Below, piece by piece: positions 7,927 to 16,078 of a stretch of 58,301 nt of DNA. The position numbers and the translations under genes are program-made. This DNA is from Bacteroidales bacterium (GTDB lineage Bacteria; Bacteroidota; Bacteroidia; Bacteroidales; UBA932), in the NCBI GenBank assembly GCA_017616475.1, contig JAFZYD010000080.1, forward strand, positions 1-58,301, given 5' to 3'. Position 1 is the first letter of the stretch, and the number at the start of each line of letters is the position of its first letter. A model generated the notes under the pieces. That model searched no databases. It was not told where the DNA came from and was given only the letters and a program-made list of their open reading frames with translations.

Positions 7927-8868
7927 TCAAAGCAGCGAGTAATCGGCGGCCATGCTCTTTGCAAAGGCCTTCGACACGTAATTCTCCGTGCTCTGGCAGC
8001 AATCCAGCGAGAAGGAGTTGGCGCAGGATATAAGTTTGCCCCATTGCTCTTCGCTGAGGCCTGTAACAATATCTTCGCGGGTGATGCCTTCGCGCAGAAT
8101 CCCGAACAGGAACCCGGCGTTGAAGTTGTCTCCGGCGCCTACAGTGCTAACGGTTTTGATTTTCTTTACGGGGAATTCCAATGCCGCGCCCATATAGTCC
8201 CTCACCTTGAGCGGCTCGGCGCCGCAAGTGTAAATAAGACGCTCACAGTGTTCTGCCAGCATCCCGTGGAACACGGCGTCAACATCGTCCAATCCAAATA
8301 GTGTGTGGAAATCTTCGTTGCTGCCGCGCACTATGTCGGCAATCTCTATATTCTCCCAGAGGGCGTTGCCGCACCGCTCCAAATCTTTCAAATGGGACGG
8401 GCGGAAGTTGATGTCATAATAGATAATGGCGCCGCGGCTGCGGGCGTAGTCCAGAAAAGCGCGCACCCGTGGCCGCAGGTCGGGATTCAAGGCGAAGAAA
8501 GACCCGAATAGCACCAGGTCGTCCGGCTCAATCTCCGGCAGGCGCTGCGCGGGGCGCTTGGAGGGCGCTTCGCTGTAGAACATATATTCGGCATCGTTCT
8601 TTTCGTTGAGGAACGCCAGGGCGATGGTGGTCTTGACAGGCAGCAGGTCCACATAGGTAGAATCCACACCGTTGGCGTTCATAAACTCGGTTATCATACG
8701 GCCAGCGCGGTCGTCGCCATATTCGCTCATAAACACCGCCTCGGCGCCGCAGCGGCCCAGCGATATCATAGAGTTGAAGGTCGAGCCGCCGGGATTCGCG
8801 GCCTCCGCCTTTCCGTTGCGGATTATTATATCAAGTACGGTCTCCCCTATTCCGAATATCTTTCTCAT
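7927..8868 (-). CDS. PfkB-family carbohydrate kinase
   Basis: A 313-residue ribokinase-fold sugar kinase. The N-terminus has GETVLD and the substrate region NPGGSTFNSMISLGRCG. The C-terminal signature STVGAGDNFNAGF includes the anion hole GAGD with the catalytic Asp. The overall form is closest to fructokinase-like PfkB proteins in Bacteroidota, but 2-keto-3-deoxygluconate or another sugar cannot be excluded. Since it lies 11 nt upstream of a lyase that would release unsaturated uronic acid units, a role in downstream sugar phosphorylation is reasonable (inference). It follows kbl by 9 nt. Confidence 0.82.
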   Translation of the reverse strand: MRKIFGIGETVLDIIIRNGKAEAANPGGSTFNSMISLGRCGAEAVFMSEYGDDRAGRMITEFMNANGVDSTYVDLLPVKTTIALAFLNEKNDAEYMFYSEAPSKRPAQRLPEIEPDDLVLFGSFFALNPDLRPRVRAFLDYARSRGAIIYYDINFRPSHLKDLERCGNALWENIEIADIVRGSNEDFHTLFGLDDVDAVFHGMLAEHCERLIYTCGAEPLKVRDYMGAALEFPVKKIKTVSTVGAGDNFNAGFLFGILREGITREDIVTGLSEEQWGKLISCANSFSLDCCQSTENYVSKAFAKSMAADYSLL

Positions 8869-8877
8869 ATATTTTCT

Positions 8878-10068
8878 TTATTTAATTACTCCAAGTTCTT
8901 TGCCCACCTTTATAAAGGCGGCGATGGCTTTGTCCAGATGTTCTTTCTTGTGCGCTGCGGAGAGTTGCACGCGGATGCGCGCCTGTCCCTTGGGCACAAC
9001 CGGATAAGAGAATCCTGTAACAAATATGTTTTCTGCGGCCATTGCGGCGGCGAACTTCTGTGCAAGCACGGCGTCGTACAGCATTACGGCGCATATGGCG
9101 CTCTGGGTGGGTTTAATGTCGAAGCCGGCGGCAAGCATCTTTTCGCGGAAATAGGCCACGTTCTCTTGCTGACGGTCGTGCAGGGCGTTGCTCTCCTTTA
9201 GCAGTTTGAACATCTCCAGCGCGGCGGCCACAATCATAGGCGGCAGCGAGTTGGAGAACAGATAGGGCCTGGAACGCTGGCGCAACATCTCTATAATCTC
9301 CTTGCGGCCGGTGGTGAAACCGCCCACCGCCCCGCCGAAGGCCTTGCCCAGGGTGCCGGTGAATATGTCGATGCGGCCGTAGCAGCCGAACTGCTCTGCT
9401 ACGCCGCGGCCGGTGGCGCCCACCACACCGGCGCTGTGGCTTTCGTCTACCATTACCAGCGCGTCATATTTTTCTGCCAGGGCGCAGATGCGGTCCATCG
9501 GAGCTACGTTGCCGTCCATAGAGAAGACTCCGTCGGTGCATATTATGCGGAAGCGCTGCTCCTGCGCCTTTATGAGGCACTGCTCCAGCTCGTCCATATT
9601 TGCATTTGCATAGCGGTAGCGCACCGCCTTGCAAAGGCGCACACCATCTATTATTGAGGCGTGGTTAAGGGAGTCGGATATAATGGCGTCCTCCTCCGAA
9701 AGCAGCGGTTCGAACACGCCGCCGTTAGCGTCGAAGCACGATGCGTACAATATTGTGTCTTCGGTATGGAAAAAGTCCGAAATGGCCGCCTCCAGCTGCT
9801 TGTGCAAATCCTGTGTGCCGCAAATAAAGCGGACGGACGACATTCCGTAGCCGTGGGTGGCCATAGCCTCTGTGGCCGCCTCAATCAAGCGGGGGTTGTC
9901 CGCCAGTCCGAGGTAGTTGTTGGCGCAGAAATTCAGGGCTTTGGAGCCGTCTTCCAGGGTTATTTCTGCACTTTGGGCAGAGGTTATGTTGCGTTCGCTT
10001 TTATATAGACCGGCCTGCCGTATGGCTTCCAGTTCGCCAGCCAGATGCTGTTGAAATTTACCGTACAT
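8878..10068 (-). CDS. kbl: Glycine C-acetyltransferase (2-amino-3-ketobutyrate CoA ligase)
   Basis: A 396-residue PLP enzyme of the alpha-oxoamine synthase group, full length for Kbl. It has FCANNYLGLADNPR near the N-terminus, HGYGMSSVRFICGTQDLHKQLE, the Asp/His region MVDESHSAGVVG and the PLP lysine in TGTLGKAFGGAVGG. It converts 2-amino-3-ketobutyrate and CoA to glycine and acetyl-CoA. The gene diverges from a threonine dehydrogenase gene, so the two complete threonine breakdown to glycine. It is also the first gene of an operon that continues into sugar kinase and lyase genes. Confidence 0.93.
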   Translation of the reverse strand: MYGKFQQHLAGELEAIRQAGLYKSERNITSAQSAEITLEDGSKALNFCANNYLGLADNPRLIEAATEAMATHGYGMSSVRFICGTQDLHKQLEAAISDFFHTEDTILYASCFDANGGVFEPLLSEEDAIISDSLNHASIIDGVRLCKAVRYRYANANMDELEQCLIKAQEQRFRIICTDGVFSMDGNVAPMDRICALAEKYDALVMVDESHSAGVVGATGRGVAEQFGCYGRIDIFTGTLGKAFGGAVGGFTTGRKEIIEMLRQRSRPYLFSNSLPPMIVAAALEMFKLLKESNALHDRQQENVAYFREKMLAAGFDIKPTQSAICAVMLYDAVLAQKFAAAMAAENIFVTGFSYPVVPKGQARIRVQLSAAHKKEHLDKAIAAFIKVGKELGVIK

Positions 10069-10115
10069 ATGGTTTTTTTTAAAATTTCTCTAAAAGTACG
10101 GATTATTATCCAATT

Positions 10116-10147
10116 TTTGGCGGTTTGGTTAAAGAATCTTATCTTAG
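10116..10147 (+). promoter_or_regulatory. Candidate promoter for threonine dehydrogenase
   Basis: TTTG at 10116-10119 and TATCTTAG at 10140-10147 are separated by 20 nt. The -7 box differs from TAnnTTTG by one base. The start codon follows 20 nt later, a typical short leader. Confidence 0.45.
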
Positions 10148-10167
10148 TTTCATCAAACGCAAGTGAA

Positions 10168-11121
10168 ATGAAAAATATCCTTGTAATAGGATCTACCGGC
10201 CAGATTGGTTCCGAACTCACAATGAAGCTCCGCAGGGAGATTGACGGCGGCACCGTGGTGGCAGGTTATATACCCGGCAGCGAGCCCAAGGGCGAGCTGC
10301 TTTCCAGCGGTCCCAGCGAGATTGCCGACGTGCGGGACGGAGCAGCCCTGGCGCATATTGTTGGCAAGTATAAGATAGATACCATATACAACCTTGCAGC
10401 CCTGCTTAGCGCCGTGGCAGAGAAGAAGCCGCTTATGGCCTGGGACATACAAATGAACGGCCTGATAAACATTCTGGAGGTGGCGCGCGAAAACACCTGC
10501 GCCGTGTTCACCCCCAGTTCCATAGGCTCCTTTGGCCTGGACACTCCCCACAAGAACACCCCGCAGGACACACTGCAGCGCCCCCGCACAATGTACGGCG
10601 TCACCAAAGTGGCCACCGAACTGCTTAGCGATTATTATTTCTTTAAATATGGCGTGGACACCCGCGCGGTGCGGTTCCCGGGCCTCATTTCACACGTCAC
10701 CCTGCCCGGCGGCGGCACCACCGACTATGCTGTAGAAATCTTTTATGCGGCAGTAAAGGGCGAAGAATTCGTATGCCCCATAAAGCCCGGCACCTATATG
10801 GATATGATGTATATGCCGGACGCTCTCCGTGCAGCCGTAGAAATTATGCAGGCAGACCCGCAGCGTCTGCGCCACCGCAACGCCTTCAATATTGCCTCTA
10901 TGAGCTTTGAGCCGGAGCAGTTGGCGGCCAAGATAAAGGAATATATCCCCACCTTCAAGATGCGCTACGAAATAGACCCCGTGCGTCAGGCCATAGCGGA
11001 ATCGTGGCCCGACAATATGGACGACAGTTGCGCCCGGGAGGAATGGGGATGGTACCCTGCCTACGACCTGGACGCAACTGCCGTCGATATGATTGCCGCG
11101 CTGCGGCAGAAACTGCTGTAA
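10168..11121 (+). CDS. tdh: SDR-type L-threonine 3-dehydrogenase
   Basis: A 317-residue NAD-dependent epimerase-fold protein. The Rossmann motif is GSTGQIG at the N-terminus, with NLAALLSAVAE, PSSIGSFG and the catalytic YGVTK (Tyr and Lys). SHVTLPGGGTTDYAVEIFYAA matches the substrate region I know from SDR-type threonine dehydrogenases, which differ from the zinc-dependent E. coli Tdh. It oxidises threonine to 2-amino-3-ketobutyrate for Kbl, whose gene diverges from it. I chose the ATG at 10168; the frame is open further upstream but that stretch holds the promoter and would cross the kbl start. Confidence 0.88.
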   Translation: MKNILVIGSTGQIGSELTMKLRREIDGGTVVAGYIPGSEPKGELLSSGPSEIADVRDGAALAHIVGKYKIDTIYNLAALLSAVAEKKPLMAWDIQMNGLINILEVARENTCAVFTPSSIGSFGLDTPHKNTPQDTLQRPRTMYGVTKVATELLSDYYFFKYGVDTRAVRFPGLISHVTLPGGGTTDYAVEIFYAAVKGEEFVCPIKPGTYMDMMYMPDALRAAVEIMQADPQRLRHRNAFNIASMSFEPEQLAAKIKEYIPTFKMRYEIDPVRQAIAESWPDNMDDSCAREEWGWYPAYDLDATAVDMIAALRQKLL

Positions 11122-11123
11122 TT

Positions 11124-11945
11124 CTATTGCAGTTCCTTAATCTTGATGTTCTTGAAGAATACCTGGTGACCGTGATCCTGCAATAGGATGTAGCCCTCCT
11201 CGTAGTTGCCGAAGTCGGGCCAGTCGCGGTATTTGCTGTAGTCAACGAAAGCATCCCACATCTGGGTGCCCCGCTCGTATTCCACCACCTTTTCGCCGTT
11301 CAGCCAGTGTTCCACGTGTTTGCCGTCTACCACTATCATAGCGGTGTTCCAGCCGTACTTTGCCTCCTGGCTTAGCGGAGCGTGCTTGGAAGGAATAAGG
11401 TCGTAGAGCGACGCCAGGGTGCGGTTGCCGTTCACGCCCAGCTTGGCATCCGGGTGGTTGTCGTCGTCCAGAATCTGGAACTCGCAGCCAATGGCGCTGC
11501 CGGCGCCGGTGTTCAGGAACGGGTCCACAAAATATTTGATGCCGCTGTTGGCCCCCTCGGTCATTTTAAAATCGACCTTGAGCACAAAGTTGCGGTATTT
11601 ATCTTTGGTGATTATGTCGCCGCCGTTAGCGCTTTCCGCACCGTCACCGGCAAAGACATAAAGCAGGCCGTCGTCGGTTATGCCCCACCCTCCTTCGGGA
11701 AAGCGGCCCATATTGACGGGCTTGGCGCTCTGCCACCCTTCGGTGGTTTTGCCGTCGAACAACAGCTTCCAACCGTCCGCTTTCTCGGCCTCGGTCAGGG
11801 TGTTGGGCTCGGCTGCAGCCTCCATGGCGGCATATCCCGCCCAGTCCGGTTTTTCGCAACAAGCTTCGGCTTTTTTGCACTTGGGGCAGTTGCACGACGA
11901 GGTTAAAATCGCTATAAGGGCGATTGCCAATAATGCTCGTTTCAT
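11124..11945 (-). CDS. DUF1080 (3-keto-glycoside hydrolase/lyase-type) lipoprotein
   Basis: A 273-residue lipoprotein with lipobox LTSSC followed by a Cys-rich linker ([13 protein letters not shown]) of unclear purpose. From about residue 60 it has the DUF1080 jelly-roll: [45 protein letters not shown], and the end [17 protein letters not shown]. Members of this family act on 3-keto sugars as hydrolases or lyases. The partner Gfo/Idh oxidoreductase lies 6 nt upstream, so the two could oxidise a glycoside at C3 and then cleave it outside the cytoplasm. Which chemistry it carries out is not visible from the sequence. Confidence 0.82.
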   Translation of the reverse strand: MKRALLAIALIAILTSSCNCPKCKKAEACCEKPDWAGYAAMEAAAEPNTLTEAEKADGWKLLFDGKTTEGWQSAKPVNMGRFPEGGWGITDDGLLYVFAGDGAESANGGDIITKDKYRNFVLKVDFKMTEGANSGIKYFVDPFLNTGAGSAIGCEFQILDDDNHPDAKLGVNGNRTLASLYDLIPSKHAPLSQEAKYGWNTAMIVVDGKHVEHWLNGEKVVEYERGTQMWDAFVDYSKYRDWPDFGNYEEGYILLQDHGHQVFFKNIKIKELQ

Positions 11946-11951
11946 ACCGGC

Positions 11952-13406
11952 TTACATTTTATAGTATTCGTCCCAACCCTTGCGCGGCAGGCGGTCGGTG
12001 AGCAGGCTGTTTGCAAACGGATCGTTCACAATGGTGTTGGTCACGCGGTCGAAGGTTATCTTGCGCTGGGTGCGGATAGCTATTATGCCCAGGCAGAAGG
12101 TCTGGCACATAGGGCCGAACACCTCGAACGGGCTGCGGGTCTTCTCCTTGCCCATACATGCATTCAAGAAGTTTGCAAAGTGGTTGGACGGGGTCTCGGG
12201 CACCTCGGGGAGTTTGTCTGCCATCTGGCGCGCTACCTCTTCCGGAATGATGTTCAAAGTTGCACCGTGGGTGCCTCCGCGGAATGTGAGATTCTTTGAG
12301 TAGATTACCTTGCCAGGGCTCAGGGAAAGATCCTGTCCGGGGACGTTCTGGCCCGATGCGGGAACATCGTCCTGGTTAATGTCGCGCTTGCCGTAGCCTT
12401 CCGGGATGGGCGGATAGTTGGTCTCGCCGTCGTACCAGGTGAGATCCACCGGCGGCATTTCGCCGCGGGACGGGAATTTGAAGCGCAGAGTGGTCTCCTT
12501 GGGGAAGAAATAATCGTTGTAGTCGGTAATCTTGAGCGGGTCAATCTCGTACGGGAGGCCCAGCTGCAGGAATTCGTGGCAGGTGTCAATAATGTGGGCA
12601 CCCCAGTCGCCGAGTGCGCCAAGGCCAAAGTCGTACCAGCCGCGCCAGTTGCCCGGGTGGTATTTGTCGTTGTAGTCGTGGAACTGGGCAGTTGTGTTCC
12701 ATATGTTCCAGTCCATACCGTCCGGCACGGGCATAGCCTCGGGATAGTGGTCTATGTTGGGGTCGTACGGATACCAACGGCGCCAGGCGTTAAAGAAGGC
12801 GTCTATGCGGTAAACGTCCTTAATGATGCCGGCCTCGACCCAGGTCTTGAACTGCCAGTAGTTGGCCTCTGAATGGCCCTGGTTGCCGACCTGAGTCACC
12901 AGGTTCGGATGGCGGCGGGCGCTGTCCATCATAAGCTGGCACTCGTAGAACGTGCGGGCCATCGGTTTCTCCACATACACGTGTTTGCCCTGGTTGAGGG
13001 CGAGCATCACAACCGGGAAGTGGGCGAAATCGGGGATGGCTATACACACGGCGTCGAACTCCTTGCCATATTCGTCAAACAGCTTTCGGAAATCTGTAAA
13101 GACCTTTGCGTTGGGATGTTCGGCAATTGTCTCCTGGCTCTCCTTGCTCTTGGGGTCTACATCGCACAAGGCCACAAACTCGCATAGTCCGGTCCTGTCA
13201 AAATCGGCAATTATCTGGCGGCCGCGGTTGGCGATACCTATGGCGGCCATTTTCACCTTCTCCGGTTTAGGGGCGGGCTGGGCCTCTTTTTTCTTTTTGC
13301 GGGGATCCATCGCCTCCATTGCACTAAGGCCGCTGGTGGCTGCAATTGCGCCGGCCGCACTCACCGCGCCGACTTGAATAAACTTGCGTCTGGAAATGTT
13401 GCTCAT
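11952..13406 (-). CDS. Tat-exported Gfo/Idh/MocA-family oxidoreductase
   Basis: A 484-residue NAD(P)-dependent sugar oxidoreductase. I chose the ATG at 13406, which begins MSNISRRKFIQVGAVSAAG, a clear twin-arginine signal (SRRKF); a longer reading frame upstream would bury it. After an acidic/basic linker (DPRKKKKEAQ) comes the Rossmann domain (AAIGIANRGRQI), then the family marker VYVEKPMAR with its catalytic Lys. The C-terminal domain includes GDWGAHIIDTCHEF, with the His typical of the substrate site. Export of a bound-cofactor enzyme is usual for the periplasmic members of this family in Bacteroidota. It is in an operon with the DUF1080 lipoprotein. Confidence 0.88.
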   Translation of the reverse strand: MSNISRRKFIQVGAVSAAGAIAATSGLSAMEAMDPRKKKKEAQPAPKPEKVKMAAIGIANRGRQIIADFDRTGLCEFVALCDVDPKSKESQETIAEHPNAKVFTDFRKLFDEYGKEFDAVCIAIPDFAHFPVVMLALNQGKHVYVEKPMARTFYECQLMMDSARRHPNLVTQVGNQGHSEANYWQFKTWVEAGIIKDVYRIDAFFNAWRRWYPYDPNIDHYPEAMPVPDGMDWNIWNTTAQFHDYNDKYHPGNWRGWYDFGLGALGDWGAHIIDTCHEFLQLGLPYEIDPLKITDYNDYFFPKETTLRFKFPSRGEMPPVDLTWYDGETNYPPIPEGYGKRDINQDDVPASGQNVPGQDLSLSPGKVIYSKNLTFRGGTHGATLNIIPEEVARQMADKLPEVPETPSNHFANFLNACMGKEKTRSPFEVFGPMCQTFCLGIIAIRTQRKITFDRVTNTIVNDPFANSLLTDRLPRKGWDEYYKM

Positions 13407-13486
13407 ATCGATAATATTATAGGTTAATCGGTTTATACCTTCAAATTTCCTAAAAAAAAGAGAGAAAAGCAAACAAACAAAATTCT

Positions 13487-13494
13487 TATATTTG
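13487..13494 (+). promoter_or_regulatory. Bacteroidota -7 box for the CotH gene
   Basis: TATATTTG is an exact consensus match, 29 nt before the TTG start at 13524. There is no clear -33 TTTG at the right distance. Confidence 0.5.
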
Positions 13495-13523
13495 CATAGA
13501 AGCAATCTTCTATCAAATAGCTT

Positions 13524-14927
13524 TTGTTGAAACGCCTGCTGTCATATATGATGATTGTTCTCCTTGCCGCTTCCTGCGGCAAGGATTCCATCATTATAGA
13601 CGGCGGGCCGCTGGAGCACGATCGCGGCCCCAGTTATGTATTCGATGACACTCAATTGCCGCTACTCTCTATTAACGTGAGCGAAGAAGAGTGGAACCGG
13701 TTCCTCGAATTATACGACCGGGACAACCACAATCACGACTATGTGAAATGCTACTCCGTGACTATGCAGCGGGGCGATGTCACTCACCGCGTGGAGAATG
13801 CCGGCATCCGGCTGCGCGGCCAGACCTCCCGCCGCCGTCCGGAAGGCAAAAGCGGGCAGAAGCACAGCGCAACCAATCCCACTTGGCATCACGTCCACTT
13901 CGGGCTGCATTTCCGCAAATTCAACGAGGAAGGCAGTCTTGCCGGCGTCCGCCGGATTAATCTCAAATATGCCAAGGAAGACCCGACATACATACGTGAG
14001 CACTACTGTTTTGACTTGCTTTTGCGGTACGGGGTTTGGACCGCTCCCCTCACCTCCTGGTGCCGGTTGTCGCTGCAGGTCGGCAATACACCCGCCGCCA
14101 ATTTCGGTGTCTATCTTATGATGGAATCAATAGACCATCAATATGTTAAAAACCGCCCTCAATTCGGTGGCAGCGACGGCTTCCTGTGGAAATGCGGCTG
14201 GGGCGCGAATCTCCGGGACAAGGACAACTGGAAGTTCCATATAGACGACAATTCTTCCGGCTCGTATTCTTACGAGCTCAAGGACGACGATGAAGCCGCT
14301 TTCTCCACGGCAAAGGCGCAGATTCTGGATTTCATAACCAAACTGAACAATTTGAAGGGTTCCGAGTTCTACAACTGGATACAGAATGTTTGCGATGTGG
14401 ATTTGCTACTCAAGATGTACGCTGCCAATGTAGCTCTGGGCCATTGGGACGACTATTGGAACGATATGAACAATTACTACCTCTATTTCAACAGTCGCAG
14501 CACTACAGACTACAAAGTTTATATGCTCCCCTATGACTACGACAACACCCTGGGAACCTCACACTATTGCGGAGTACAAAGCGACTCGGGCCGCCAGAAT
14601 CCTTACAAATGGGGGTTGGACGAGTGTGTGTTGCTGCCCAAGTTGCTCCAGATAACCGACTTCCGCGCCAAGTACACCTCATATTTGAAAGACTTTGCTT
14701 CAGAAGACAACCAATGGACAGGAGTGCTGCAGAGTTCTTCCCGCATACGGCTCTGGCACTCATTGATAAGTCCCTATGTTTCGAACGATACCGGCGAGGA
14801 TATGGTAATCAGGGACAGGCCAGCCTCGTGGGGCAACCACCCGGAATACAGGGTTCTTGAGGACTCCCGCAACAATTGGTTCCGCGTGAAGGCGGCCTCG
14901 ATTGCCGGGTGGACTGCCGGTGAATAA
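13524..14927 (+). CDS. CotH kinase-family lipoprotein
   Basis: A 467-residue exported protein with lipobox LAASC. The start is probably TTG at 13524: an in-frame stop lies just upstream at 13518, and this start gives a proper basic n-region (LKR) before the hydrophobic core. ATG at 13548 would remove the basic residues. CotH-fold motifs are present: GIRLRGQTSRR, a segment KYAKEDPTYIREHYCFDLLLRYGV, then NFGVYLMMESIDHQYVKNR and DGFLWKCG with Glu and Lys, and LPYDYDNTLG with metal-site Asp residues. CotH of Bacillus is a protein kinase; Bacteroidota relatives are often near glycan genes, and their substrate is unknown to me. Confidence 0.8.
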   Translation: MLKRLLSYMMIVLLAASCGKDSIIIDGGPLEHDRGPSYVFDDTQLPLLSINVSEEEWNRFLELYDRDNHNHDYVKCYSVTMQRGDVTHRVENAGIRLRGQTSRRRPEGKSGQKHSATNPTWHHVHFGLHFRKFNEEGSLAGVRRINLKYAKEDPTYIREHYCFDLLLRYGVWTAPLTSWCRLSLQVGNTPAANFGVYLMMESIDHQYVKNRPQFGGSDGFLWKCGWGANLRDKDNWKFHIDDNSSGSYSYELKDDDEAAFSTAKAQILDFITKLNNLKGSEFYNWIQNVCDVDLLLKMYAANVALGHWDDYWNDMNNYYLYFNSRSTTDYKVYMLPYDYDNTLGTSHYCGVQSDSGRQNPYKWGLDECVLLPKLLQITDFRAKYTSYLKDFASEDNQWTGVLQSSSRIRLWHSLISPYVSNDTGEDMVIRDRPASWGNHPEYRVLEDSRNNWFRVKAASIAGWTAGE

Positions 14928-14943
14928 CTGGTTGATAATCTCT

Positions 14944-14974
14944 TTTGATTTCACCCCGATTTTGGTTATCTTTG
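14944..14974 (+). promoter_or_regulatory. Promoter for the PRT-codB operon
   Basis: TTTG (14944-14947) and TATCTTTG (14967-14974) are 19 nt apart, an exact match to both Bacteroidota boxes. Initiation would fall near 14980, inside or just before the hairpin at 14977-14998. Confidence 0.65.
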
Positions 14975-14976
14975 TA

Positions 14977-15004
14977 TCCCGGTTAATTCTAATCGGGATT
15001 TTTT
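14977..15004 (+). terminator. Terminator-like hairpin directly before the PRT start codon
   Basis: TCCCGGTTA (14977-14985) pairs with TAATCGGGA (14990-14998) through a 4-nt loop, with one G-T pair, and six T residues follow (14999-15004). The ATG of the PRT gene starts at 15005. It can end transcription coming from the CotH gene, but it also lies downstream of the PRT promoter, at the extreme 5' end of that mRNA, so it may act as an attenuator. Confidence 0.6.
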
Positions 15005-16078
15005 ATGTCCGGCCATTTTACCGGTGCCTGCCTTGTCAAAGAGGGCAAGTACGACGAAACAAAAATCTACCGGCTGCAGGGCGAAGGCCTGCACAACCGG
15101 TATCACATTATAAGCGGCCCCGGCAGCCGCCGCCTTTTAGCCTCCCCCGAAACCGTCGGTTTTGATTGCTACCAAGCGCTGGTAGATGAAACCACCGCTG
15201 CGCTGTCGCAGTTGCTCTGTCACAACGCGAGCATCGACATCTTCACCATTTTACGCGGCGGGCTCAACTACCCGCTGGAAGAGGCGGCCGCAAAGTGCGG
15301 AATAAAGGTGCGCGACATTCACTTTGTGTCTTGCGAGCGCATAATAAACCACGACGAAATTCTGGGGCTGGATGTCCGTTACGAGAAGATACGGCCCTCC
15401 AAAAACCGGATTCTGGCGATAGGCGACATTCTGGCCACAGGCGACACGCTGCGCCTCTGTCTGGAGCATCTGGTGAGTGAATTCCAACGCAAGGAAGGGA
15501 GCCTGCGCCGCATATTGCTCTTCACTATAGGCGGCACCCGCGCCATCCAGGTCCTGGAGGAACTCTACCCCAAAATTCTTGAGGTATTCCCTCAGTTCGA
15601 AGGGTTCGACTGCTGCTTTTTCGAGGGGATGTTCACCGTCTATACAGACAAGGGCGTGAGCGGCATCAACACCCCTGACATCGACTTTGGCTGGAAGGGC
15701 GGAGTTGTTTCGCCCGAGTTCCGCAAGTATATAATCGAGCGCCCGGACGCCCTGTACGAAAAGTGCATAATATACGACGGCGGGGCGCGTCGCTTCGAGC
15801 TTCAGCTCCATTTCGAGGAGGTTCTGGAATATTGGGAAGGGATTTTGGAACGGGCCGATAAAATAGACGCCGTTGCAATGACGGGCGAGAAACTTGGCTA
15901 CGACACTCCCCTGTCCTACGACGAATGGGCCCGGGAAACCCACCTGGCCGCCCTCGGCGACTACCATCTCCTTTGGGAAAAGGAGCAGGAACTGCTGCGG
16001 CAGGGAGTCAACCTGCGCGAACTTGCCCTGCGCCGCATACAAGCTATGAAACAAATCCAAAAAGAATATGAAAACTGA
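15005..16078 (+). CDS. Phosphoribosyltransferase-domain protein with C-terminal extension
   Basis: A 357-residue cytoplasmic protein. Type I PRT features lie in the first half: TILRGGLNYPLEEAA (about residues 81-95), a middle SCERIINHDEILG, and the PRPP loop ILAIGDILATGDTL (136-149). The canonical loop has two adjacent acidic residues before the loop; here the first is Gly140 and only Asp141 remains. Residues 200-357 are not part of a standard PRT and include an acidic C-terminal helix. It overlaps the CodB permease gene by 11 nt, so salvage of an imported base is the natural guess, yet no cytosine deaminase is nearby. Substrate unknown. Confidence 0.65.
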   Translation: MSGHFTGACLVKEGKYDETKIYRLQGEGLHNRYHIISGPGSRRLLASPETVGFDCYQALVDETTAALSQLLCHNASIDIFTILRGGLNYPLEEAAAKCGIKVRDIHFVSCERIINHDEILGLDVRYEKIRPSKNRILAIGDILATGDTLRLCLEHLVSEFQRKEGSLRRILLFTIGGTRAIQVLEELYPKILEVFPQFEGFDCCFFEGMFTVYTDKGVSGINTPDIDFGWKGGVVSPEFRKYIIERPDALYEKCIIYDGGARRFELQLHFEEVLEYWEGILERADKIDAVAMTGEKLGYDTPLSYDEWARETHLAALGDYHLLWEKEQELLRQGVNLRELALRRIQAMKQIQKEYEN

